Assembly: GCA_958295805.1 (NCBI GenBank) | Contig: OY282373.1 | Span: 95,001-159,000 of the forward strand | Length of the DNA stretch: 64,000 nucleotides | Reading direction: 5' to 3' | From: an uncultured Nitrospirales bacterium | Lineage (GTDB): Bacteria > Nitrospirota > Nitrospiria > Nitrospirales > UBA8639 | Program-made: the position numbers and the translations under genes | Notes under the pieces: model-generated | The model's database searches: none | What the model was told of the DNA's origin: nothing | What the model saw: only the letters and a program-made list of their open reading frames with translations | Shown here: piece by piece, positions 25,803-32,270 of the stretch | Position numbering within the stretch: position 1 is the stretch's first letter | Layout of the letters: the number at the start of each line of letters is the position of its first letter

Positions 25803-26945
25803 ATGGCCATCCCAGGACGTTCCAGTCCCGACCAAAGCACGGCCCCCGCGCCGCGTGAGACCCTTCGAGACTCAGGGCAAGCCCTTCAAGGCTCAGGGGA
25901 ACCCCTTCGAGGCACTTCGAGGCTCAGGGGAACCTCAGGGCAAGCGTCACCGACCGGCTTGAAAGACTTGCTGACCGTGGGAGACGTTCCGCGGAATCAA
26001 CTCTTTCGCCTGTTCGACCTTGCTCATGAACTCAAGACCGCCCCGCGGGCCGGCCAAGCCACCCAACGGCTAGCCGGATTGACGCTCGGCCTGCTGTTTG
26101 AGAAACCCTCCACCCGGACGCGGGTCTCATTTGAAGTGGGGATGAATCAATCAGGCGGCAGGGCGTTATTCCTGCCGGCGGAAGAAATCCAGTACGGCCG
26201 TGGGGAGAGCCTGGCTGATACCGCGCTGGTGCTGTCCCGCTATCTCGACGGTCTGGTGATTCGAACGTTTGAACAGGCCACGTTGGAGGAGTGGGCTCGA
26301 CGTGCCACCATTCCGGTCATCAACGGGTTGACGGACCTGTGTCATCCATGCCAGGCCATCGCTGATCTTTTCACCATCATGGAAGCCAAAGGCAGAAGCC
26401 AGTGGCCGGAAACCAGTGACCAGAACACAGGCCACGGACCACAGGCCACAAGCCACTGTTTAGAAGGACTCAAACTCGCGTACCTGGGTGATGGAAATAA
26501 CGTGGCGAATTCCTTGATTGAAGCCGGTGCGAAAGTCGGGATGCACGTCGCAATCGGCTGTCATCCCGACTACCAACCCGACCCGGGGATCATCGAACGA
26601 AGCCGCGAAGACGCCGCGCAAACTGGGGCCACCCTGGTCGTGACCCATGATCCGATAGCCGCGGTGGAGCAGGCCGACGTCCTGTATACCGACGTCTGGA
26701 CCAGCATGGGGAAAGAACACGAACAACGCGAACGAGTGAACGCCCTGGCCCCGTACCAGTTAAATGCACGACTTCTCGAACGAGCCAAACCGTCGGCGAT
26801 TGTCCTGCATTGTCTGCCGGCCCACAGGGGAGAGGAAATTACGGCCGAGGTCCTGGACGGCCCGCAATCCGTGGTTGTTGAACAAGCCGAAAATCGTCTG
26901 CACGTGCAAAAAGCGATCTTGACGGAATGGCTGGGACGATCCTGA
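25803..26945 (+). CDS. argF: Ornithine carbamoyltransferase with repeat-derived insertions
   Basis: 380 residues against about 310 for the family. The core is intact: FEKPSTRTRVSFEVG (carbamoyl-phosphate loop), YGRGESLADTALVLSRY, DLCHPCQAIADL, YLGDGNNVANSL, DVLYTDVWTSMG and the ornithine loop LHCLPAHRGEEI. The excess comes from two repeat-like blocks. Residues 18-48 are encoded by tandem CTTCGAGGCTCAGGG-type units (25859-25947). Residues 197-220 are encoded by a CCAGTGGCC/GGCCACAAGCC-rich block (26391-26463) placed between the helix ending IMEAK and GLKLAYLGD. Both are in frame. If a later start such as TTG 25959 is used the first block is not translated, but no ribosome-binding site supports it. 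Confidence 0.92.
   Translation: MAIPGRSSPDQSTAPAPRETLRDSGQALQGSGEPLRGTSRLRGTSGQASPTGLKDLLTVGDVPRNQLFRLFDLAHELKTAPRAGQATQRLAGLTLGLLFEKPSTRTRVSFEVGMNQSGGRALFLPAEEIQYGRGESLADTALVLSRYLDGLVIRTFEQATLEEWARRATIPVINGLTDLCHPCQAIADLFTIMEAKGRSQWPETSDQNTGHGPQATSHCLEGLKLAYLGDGNNVANSLIEAGAKVGMHVAIGCHPDYQPDPGIIERSREDAAQTGATLVVTHDPIAAVEQADVLYTDVWTSMGKEHEQRERVNALAPYQLNARLLERAKPSAIVLHCLPAHRGEEITAEVLDGPQSVVVEQAENRLHVQKAILTEWLGRS
25859..25947. repeat. CTTCGAGGCTCAGGG repeat cluster in argF
   Basis: About five imperfect tandem units of CCCTTCGAGACTCAGGGCAA type, alternating GGGGAA and GGGCAA endings. The same unit occurs at 46636-46720, 47065-47130, about 47312-47410, 48594-48650 and 50300-50363. Such CTTCGA..CTCAGGGC repeats are dispersed in several environmental bacterial lineages. 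Here they lie at the 5' end of argF and are translated as LRxSGQAL-like residues. Confidence 0.8.
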
Positions 26946-26950
26946 AGGGA

Positions 26951-26987
26951 ATTGTTGATTGGAGATTGAAAATTGAAAATCAACAAT
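26951..26987 (+). promoter_or_regulatory. Hairpin repeat carrying the argG Shine-Dalgarno and TTG start
   Basis: The arms ATTGTTGATT (26951-26960) and AATCAACAAT (26978-26987) form a perfect 10-bp stem. The 17-base loop contains GGAG (26961-26964), eight spacer bases and the TTG start of argG (26973). A near-identical element (one change) starts argH at 28275-28311. In mRNA the ribosome-binding site and start would be displayed in the loop, or would become accessible on melting. Confidence 0.72.
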
Positions 26988-28235
26988 CAGCAATCACAAA
27001 TCCATCGAGTCGTGCTCGCCTATTCGGGTGGCCTGGATACCTCGGTGATTCTGCACTGGCTGCGAGAGGAATATCAGGCGGACGTCATCGCCTTTTGCGC
27101 GGATCTTGGCCAAGGCGAGGATCTGCACGCCATAGAACGGAAAGCCCTGGCAGTCGGCGCCTCGAAAGTCTACGTTGAGGATCTCCGCGAAACCTTCGTC
27201 AAGCACTACGTGTTTCCCATGCTCCGGGCCAACGCCGTGTACGAAGGGGGGTACTTATTGGGCACCTCCATTGCTCGCCCGCTGATTGCCCGCCGGCAGG
27301 TTGAAATTGCACGGCAGGAAAAAGCCCAGGCCGTGAGTCATGGAGCCACCGGCAAGGGCAACGATCAAGTCCGGTTTGAACTGACCTATACGGCCATGAA
27401 TCCCCGAATCGCCGTGATCGCGCCGTGGCGGGAATGGTCGTTTCAATCTCGTGGCGACTTGATTCGCTATGCACGAAAACATCGCATTCCCGTGACCGCC
27501 ACCAAAGCCAAGCCCTACAGCATGGACCTGAATCTGTTCCACGTGAGTTATGAAGGCGGCGTGCTGGAAGATCCTTGGCAAGCCCCGCCGGAATCCATGT
27601 TTCAGATGACCGTGTCGCCTGAGCGCGCACCGAACAAGCCGCAACACGTCGAGATCTCGTATGAGCGGGGAAATCCGGTTGCCGTGAACGGCAAACGCCT
27701 GTCACCGGCCCAATTACTCGCGTTCCTCAATCAGCTTGGAGGCAAACACGGCATCGGCCGAGCGGATATCGTGGAAAATCGATACGTGGGCATGAAGTCA
27801 CGCGGCGTCTACGAAACTCCGGGGGGCACGATCCTTCACGTGGCGCATCGCGGCGTGGAATCATTGACCATGGATCGAGAAGTCCTCCACCTCCGCGACA
27901 GTCTGATTTCACGATACGCCGAACTCGTCTATTATGGATATTGGTTTGCCCCCGAGCGCGTGATGTTGCAAAAGGCCATGGATGAAGCCCAACGCACGGT
28001 GAACGGGACGGTTCGGCTCAAATTGTACAAAGGGACCTGTACGGTCACGGGCCGACGGTCTGATTGGTCGCTCTACCGGGAAGAGTTGGCCACGTTTGAA
28101 GAAGACCGGGAGTATAACCAACGGGACGCCGACGGGTTTATCCGGCTCAATGCCTTGCGCTTAGCCCTGCTCAAATCCCAAGGGACGACGCGTTCCCGAA
28201 CAACCTCCCGTCAGAAAGCCTCACGGTCGAAATGA
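26973..28235 (+). CDS. argG: Argininosuccinate synthase
   Basis: 420 residues. [20 protein letters not shown] is the ATP-binding PP-loop, [12 protein letters not shown] the citrulline/aspartate site, and the [26 protein letters not shown] segment closes the family pattern. It condenses citrulline and aspartate with ATP. The start is TTG 26973 inside a hairpin repeat, eight bases after GGAG. The first nine residues (MKINNQQSQ) are encoded by the repeat, and no ATG lies before the PP-loop. Placed 28 bases after argF, it should be cotranscribed with it. Confidence 0.94.
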   Translation: MKINNQQSQIHRVVLAYSGGLDTSVILHWLREEYQADVIAFCADLGQGEDLHAIERKALAVGASKVYVEDLRETFVKHYVFPMLRANAVYEGGYLLGTSIARPLIARRQVEIARQEKAQAVSHGATGKGNDQVRFELTYTAMNPRIAVIAPWREWSFQSRGDLIRYARKHRIPVTATKAKPYSMDLNLFHVSYEGGVLEDPWQAPPESMFQMTVSPERAPNKPQHVEISYERGNPVAVNGKRLSPAQLLAFLNQLGGKHGIGRADIVENRYVGMKSRGVYETPGGTILHVAHRGVESLTMDREVLHLRDSLISRYAELVYYGYWFAPERVMLQKAMDEAQRTVNGTVRLKLYKGTCTVTGRRSDWSLYREELATFEEDREYNQRDADGFIRLNALRLALLKSQGTTRSRTTSRQKASRSK

Positions 28236-28274
28236 AATCCGGGAATCCGGAGCGTCGCTCTCCGTCATTTGTTG

Positions 28275-28311
28275 ATTGTTGATTGGAGATTGCAAATTGA
28301 AAATCAACAAT
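28275..28311 (+). promoter_or_regulatory. Hairpin repeat carrying the argH Shine-Dalgarno and TTG start
   Basis: Second copy of the element before argG: the same arms (28275-28284 and 28302-28311), 17-base loop, GGAG at 28285-28288 and TTG at 28297-28299 eight bases later. Only one base differs across the shared 37 positions (A to C in the loop). The conservation of spacing in two adjacent genes is the evidence for function. Confidence 0.72.
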
Positions 28312-29703
28312 CAAAAATCAAAGGCCTGGGCAGGGCGGTTTACCGAATCAACCCATGCCTTCGTCGAACGCTTCACCTCATCGCTTCCCTTCGATCAACA
28401 ATTGTTCGAATATGACATTCTGGGCAGTCTCGCCCATTGTCAAACTCTGGAAAAAGCCAAGATTCTCACCCGAGCGGAATGCCGGTCGCTCATGCGCGGG
28501 CTCCGACACGTCAGAACGGAGTTGCGTGAACGTCGGTTCCCCTTCGCGGATTCGGACGAGGACGTTCACATGGCCGTGGAACGTCGAGTCACGGAACTCA
28601 TCGGGCCCGTCGGCGGAAAACTGCACACCGGACGCAGTCGGAACGATCAAGTGACGCTGGACCTCAGGCTGTATCTCCGAGACCACCTTCAGATGGTCAC
28701 CCTTCGCCTCCAAGGGCTTCAACGGGCGTTCCTGCAACAAGCTCGTCAGACGACCGACGTCATCCTGCCCGGGTATACCCACCTTCAGCGGGCCCAGCCG
28801 GTGTTGCTGACTCATCACTTTCTGGCATACGTGGAAATGCTGGAACGAGACCACGCGCGCGTGCAGGACACCTATAAGCGGGTCAACGTGATGCCCTTGG
28901 GGTCGGGCGCACTCGCCGGCACAAATTATCCCCTTGATCGGGCCTTCACCGCGAAAGTGCTGGGGTTTCCCGCACTGACCCGGAACAGCATGGACGCGGT
29001 TTCCGACCGCGATTACGTGGCGGAAACGCTTGGCGTCCTTTCCATCATCATGATGCACCTCTCGCGTCTGAGTGAAGAACTCGTCTTATGGTCATCCGAG
29101 GAATTTTCCTTTGTGGACCTGCCGGACGGCTTCTGTACGGGCAGCAGCATGATGCCCCAGAAAAAAAACCCGGACGTGCCCGAACTGATTCGTGGGAAAA
29201 CCGGGCGAGTATATGGACATCTGTTTTCGATCATGACCACGCTGAAAGGCCTCCCCCTGAGCTACAATCGAGACCTGCAAGAAGACAAAGAACCTCTTTT
29301 TGACGCAATGGAAACTGTGCTAGAGTGCCTCACCGTCTCCGCCGAACTGATTCAGCGGTTGCAAATCCGGCGAGACGTGCTGACGGACACCCTGCAATCG
29401 GGGTTTGTCCTTGCCACCGAGTTGGCGGACTACCTCGTCCAGAAGGGGGTGCCCTTTCGGGACGCTCATCGCGTCGTGGGGCAACTGGTCCGGCATTGCA
29501 CGGAGCACAAGGTGACGCTGCACGATCTCTCGTTCGCTGATCTCAAAACAGTGTCGCCTCATTTTTCCCAAGACGCGATGGCTTGTCTGACTCTTGAAGG
29601 AGCCATTGACAGGAAAACCCAAATCGGGGGGACGTCCCGAAAACAGGTTGTTCGGCAAATGCACGCCTGGGAATCGCGTCTCGCCAAGAGATCGAAGGGC
29701 TGA
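28297..29703 (+). CDS. argH: Argininosuccinate lyase
   Basis: About 468 residues of the fumarase/aspartase superfamily. The N-terminal KAWAGRFTESTHAFVERFTS, TGRSRNDQVTLDLRLYLRD, GYTHLQRAQPVLLTHH and the signature SSMMPQKKNPDVPELIRG (mobile loop with catalytic serine) are all present. It releases fumarate and arginine. I start at TTG 28297 in the hairpin repeat, because the argG start has the same geometry. A TTG at 28276 would add seven residues without a ribosome-binding site. It is last in the argDFGH run and is followed by the LptM-like lipoprotein, an order seen in many diderm genomes. Confidence 0.94.
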   Translation: MKINNQKSKAWAGRFTESTHAFVERFTSSLPFDQQLFEYDILGSLAHCQTLEKAKILTRAECRSLMRGLRHVRTELRERRFPFADSDEDVHMAVERRVTELIGPVGGKLHTGRSRNDQVTLDLRLYLRDHLQMVTLRLQGLQRAFLQQARQTTDVILPGYTHLQRAQPVLLTHHFLAYVEMLERDHARVQDTYKRVNVMPLGSGALAGTNYPLDRAFTAKVLGFPALTRNSMDAVSDRDYVAETLGVLSIIMMHLSRLSEELVLWSSEEFSFVDLPDGFCTGSSMMPQKKNPDVPELIRGKTGRVYGHLFSIMTTLKGLPLSYNRDLQEDKEPLFDAMETVLECLTVSAELIQRLQIRRDVLTDTLQSGFVLATELADYLVQKGVPFRDAHRVVGQLVRHCTEHKVTLHDLSFADLKTVSPHFSQDAMACLTLEGAIDRKTQIGGTSRKQVVRQMHAWESRLAKRSKG

Positions 29704-29741
29704 GATTATGAGGTGGTTCAGTCGTTCTCCTTTGTCCCTCT

Positions 29742-29772
29742 CAAGGCGCCATGAGATGGCGCCACTACAGGC
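29742..29772. repeat. Dispersed palindrome (GGCGCCATGAGATGGCGCC family)
   Basis: AAGGCGCCATGAGATGGCGC continues into CACTACAGGC. Related copies sit at about 2150-2173, 24086-24113, 49078-49108, 49286-49316 and 63697-63722, all with an ATGAGAT or ATCTCAT core and a flanking GTAG/CTAC. They always lie between genes or at gene ends, like REP elements. Confidence 0.7.
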
Positions 29773-29785
29773 AGGGGAGGAGGCC

Positions 29786-30055
29786 ATGAGATCGAGCTAC
29801 ATGGGGAGTGTATGCGGACGTCAGGGCAGGGTCGCCGTGTTGACCGCGTGCATCGGGATGGCGTGTGCGTGGGGAACGGGCTGTGGGATGGTGGGCGCCC
29901 CTCTCCCACCGGAGGATATCGGCATTGAAGCCAAAGTTCGGGCGCAAGCCGAACGCACTCGCTCAACTCAAGAAGAAAACCAGACAGCTCCCACCGGTCA
30001 GGAATCGGAACCGGAAATTACGCTGCCCCCGTTGCAACCCCTCGGCATACAATAA
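29786..30055 (+). CDS. LptM-like small lipoprotein
   Basis: 89 residues from ATG 29786, which has a strong ribosome-binding site (GGGGAGGAGG). A basic N-terminus and hydrophobic stretch lead to a lipobox-like GTGC followed by GMVGAPLPPED, matching the CGxxGPLxxP start of LptM (YifL), which assists maturation of the LPS translocon LptD. A Glu/Gln/Pro-rich tail follows. The position between argH and lysA is where this gene is found in many diderm bacteria, which supports the call. The lysA partner is now 4 kb away. Confidence 0.72.
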   Translation: MRSSYMGSVCGRQGRVAVLTACIGMACAWGTGCGMVGAPLPPEDIGIEAKVRAQAERTRSTQEENQTAPTGQESEPEITLPPLQPLGIQ

Positions 30056-30143
30056 TAAAGAACTTCATCATCTTGATCGTGGCGTACACGATGATGCTTT
30101 AGAAGCCGACCAGAAAGGTTGTCATGGTCATCGTGGAGGTTGG

Positions 30144-30278
30144 ATGGAGAGTAATCTTAGGCCCTGCCGCGACCTTGCCAATGTCCTCATGGAAAACGGC
30201 GTGGGCAGACCCGACGACGGCGGAAAGCGGAAACCCTGGTGCAACGAATCCGTGGCCAGGACCGAGCCGCACGCATGA
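30144..30278 (+). CDS. Tiny hypothetical frame in accessory region
   Basis: 44 residues starting MESNLRPCRDLANVLMENGV, with GGAGG just upstream of ATG 30144. Its TGA overlaps the ATG (30275) of a second frame of 27 residues ending 30358 (MTPSQATDTPAAAKSKAYLR). The ATGA coupling hints at a small phage- or plasmid-type operon, but neither frame is recognised and both could be remnants. Confidence 0.3.
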   Translation: MESNLRPCRDLANVLMENGVGRPDDGGKRKPWCNESVARTEPHA

Positions 30279-30374
30279 CGCCGAGCCAAGCCACCGACAC
30301 CCCCGCGGCCGCCAAGTCCAAAGCCTACTTGCGAGCCTTGGCACAAAAGACCACGTGACCCATCAGCGTTTAAT

Positions 30375-30406
30375 GTCATTCCCGCCGTCAGTAAGCGGGA
30401 ATCCAG
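30375..30406. repeat. GTCATTCCCGC/GCGGGAATCCAG hairpin
   Basis: TCATTCCCGCCGTCAGTAAG followed by CGGGAATCCAG forms a hairpin with a TTCCCGC/GCGGGAA stem. Related hairpins are at about 39770-39860 and 43656-43685, and more weakly at about 7100. Confidence 0.65.
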
Positions 30407-30414
30407 AGAACAAC

Positions 30415-30615
30415 ATGAGGCAAACCGACACCATCCACGTCTTCGCCGAATGCGACGCCTGTCTGCGTGCGGACCCACACAGGCAGAATTGCCCCTTCAC
30501 GACCGAAGACCATTGACGAGGCATTGAAGCCGCCAGGCGACACGCCAAGCGCCAGAAGCACCGCGTCAAAATCGACGTGGGCAAGATTGAAATCATCAAC
30601 CACCGAGACCCGTAG
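30415..30615 (+). pseudogene. Small Cys-motif protein interrupted by an opal codon and a palindromic repeat
   Basis: ATG 30415 reads MRQTDTIHVFAECDACLRAD, then HRQNCPFTTEDH, then TGA (30514-30516). The same frame continues with RGIEAARRHAKRQKHRVKID to TAG at 30613. The stop falls where a tryptophan codon would fit. The ACLRADPHRQN part is encoded by a GCCTGTCTGCGTGCGGAC palindrome (about 30450-30484) that also occurs in the DUF6166 remnant nearby, so a repeat has entered the gene. Family unknown. Confidence 0.45.
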
Positions 30616-30647
30616 GGCGTGATCTCATCACGCCGAAAGGAAACCCC

Positions 30648-31697
30648 ATGACCAGATTCAGATTCATGACCCTGTTCATCCTGCTGCTCATCCCAACCGG
30701 TGCGAATGGAGCAGAAACAGGCGAATGGACACCGTTGCATGAGGCGGCGGCGGACGGGGGGGGGGGATGTAGCCGCGACGCCCACTCCTGCGCCAACGCC
30801 GGCGCCTTCTCCGCAGCCCAAGCCTTGGTGATACGCATCGTCGTCTCCGAGCAGGCCGCCGATATACCGAGATACGACAGGGGCGATTGGCGCCACTGGA
30901 TCGACGCGGACGGGGATTGCCAGGATACACGGCAGGAGACGCTGATAGCGGAATCCTCGGTCCCGGTCACTTTCAAGAACGGCGACTCATGCAGTGTGGC
31001 ATCGGGGCGATGGACGGACCCGTACACGGGCGAGGTCGTTGATGACCCTGGGAAGCTTCACGTCGATCACGTGGTGCCGCTTGCGAACGCGCACGTATCG
31101 GGAGGCCACTCGTGGAGCGCGGAGCGCAAGGAGGCGTACGCCAACAGCCTAGCCTACCGGGGCCACCTGGAAGCAACGACCGCGTTGGCCAATAAGAAGA
31201 AGAGCAGCAAGACGCCGGCCGAGTGGCAGCCTCCGGACCGGACGTACTGGTGCCAGTACGCCACTGACTGGGCAGTCATCAAGAGGGAGTGGCGATTGAC
31301 CGCGACTGACAAGGAGGCGGACGCCCTGTGCAAGATGCTGACCACCTGCGCTCACAGCGTATATCTCCGGGTCTCCACCGCTGCGCCGATACCTGCCATA
31401 TCCACGCCAACGCCCATCGCGCCTACCGTGACGCCAGCGGCAGCGCCAACCCCGGCCGTCAGTGGAGCGACCCCGGCAGCGCCCACGCCCGCTGCGCTCA
31501 CGCCAACGCCCCAGGCAAGCCCGCCGGACACGAAGTACGACCCGGATGGGCCAGACCGCAATTGCTCCGACTTCGATACGTGGAAGGAGGCGCAGGTGTT
31601 CTACGAGGCCGCCGGCGGCCCGGAAACTGACCGCCACAGGTTGGATAGGGACAGCGACGAGATTGCCTGCGAGTCGCTGCCCGGCGCGCCCTCCTGA
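30648..31697 (+). CDS. Secreted HNH nuclease (DUF1524-like) with Excalibur domain, in-frame G11 tract
   Basis: 349 residues. A signal peptide (MTRFRFMTLFILLLIPTGAN) is followed by TPLHEAAADGG, an ankyrin-like scrap, encoded just before an 11-G run at 30756-30766. The nuclease domain has DRGDWRHWIDADGDCQDTR, GRWTDPYTGEVV and the HNH motif LHVDHVVPLANAHVSGG. A Pro/Thr/Ala linker leads to a C-terminal Excalibur calcium-binding domain, with NCSDFDTWKEAQVFY and DRDSDEIACE. Such proteins are exported DNases. Only tract lengths of 8, 11 or 14 G keep this frame: G10 gives a short Pro/Thr-rich peptide ending at TGA, and G12 stops at TAG immediately. Confidence 0.8.
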   Translation: MTRFRFMTLFILLLIPTGANGAETGEWTPLHEAAADGGGGCSRDAHSCANAGAFSAAQALVIRIVVSEQAADIPRYDRGDWRHWIDADGDCQDTRQETLIAESSVPVTFKNGDSCSVASGRWTDPYTGEVVDDPGKLHVDHVVPLANAHVSGGHSWSAERKEAYANSLAYRGHLEATTALANKKKSSKTPAEWQPPDRTYWCQYATDWAVIKREWRLTATDKEADALCKMLTTCAHSVYLRVSTAAPIPAISTPTPIAPTVTPAAAPTPAVSGATPAAPTPAALTPTPQASPPDTKYDPDGPDRNCSDFDTWKEAQVFYEAAGGPETDRHRLDRDSDEIACESLPGAPS

Positions 31698-31737
31698 TTT
31701 CAGACGTTAGGGGGCTGGTCGGTAGAATCGGGCTGAC

Positions 31738-31923
31738 GTGGAGGCGAGGGAGAAGGGTGGATTGACGGCGTTGCATGAGGCGGCAGGCACGGGCAAAGCC
31801 GAGGCCGTCAGGGAGCTTGTGGAGGCATGGGCGGACATGGGAGCGAGGGATGAGGACGGAGAGACGCCACCACACAATCTTGCCAAGCATAAGGGCATCC
31901 TCAGACTGCTCGAAGGCCGATGA
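31738..31923 (+). pseudogene. Ankyrin-repeat fragment
   Basis: A GTG-initiated 61-residue frame with one and a half ankyrin repeats: GGLTALHEAAGTGKAEAVRE, LVEAWADMGARDEDGETPPH and NLAKHKGILRLLEG. There is no ribosome-binding site and no N-terminal part, so it looks like the tail of a larger gene. The TPLHEAAADG scrap at the front of the nearby nuclease is of the same family, suggesting that one ankyrin gene was split. Confidence 0.5.
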
Positions 31924-31936
31924 GCCAGGAGACCCC

Positions 31937-32186
31937 ATGACCCAACGCCAAGCCCCGAACACCTTCCGCATTTACGGCATCTTCGGCGACGCCACCGACC
32001 TGTCTGCGTGCGGACCCGCACAGGCAGGCCGCCGCGTATGGATTAACGGCATCGAACTGTCGCCAGAAGAAAGCTGGTCAATCCGCATTCACTCCCCCGA
32101 GCGGGTTCGCCTGGGGCTACGGCGGGAGCGGGCCAAGCCAATTAGCCTTGGCCATTCTCGATTCCATGACCGGCGACAAAGCGTAA
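31937..32186 (+). pseudogene. DUF6166-like gene with frameshift at a C5 tract and in-frame palindrome
   Basis: ATG 31937 reads MTQRQAPNTFRIYGIFGDAT, then DLSACGPAQAG encoded by a GTCTGCGTGCGGACCCGCAC palindrome (about 31998-32030), then RRVWINGIELSPEESWSIRI and HSP. At CCCCC (32094-32098) the frame must shift by one to continue as SGFAWGYGGSGPSQLALAIL, the hallmark of DUF6166 proteins often found in phages and islands. It ends at 32186. One extra C explains the break. The uncorrected frame runs to 32218 without similarity. Confidence 0.6.
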
Positions 32187-32270
32187 AGGACCTTGAGTCG
32201 GAGAACCCGATTCGGTAAGTTGCACCAACGTGTTACCCACTTTTTCAGCAAAACGAGGAACGCTTTTGAA

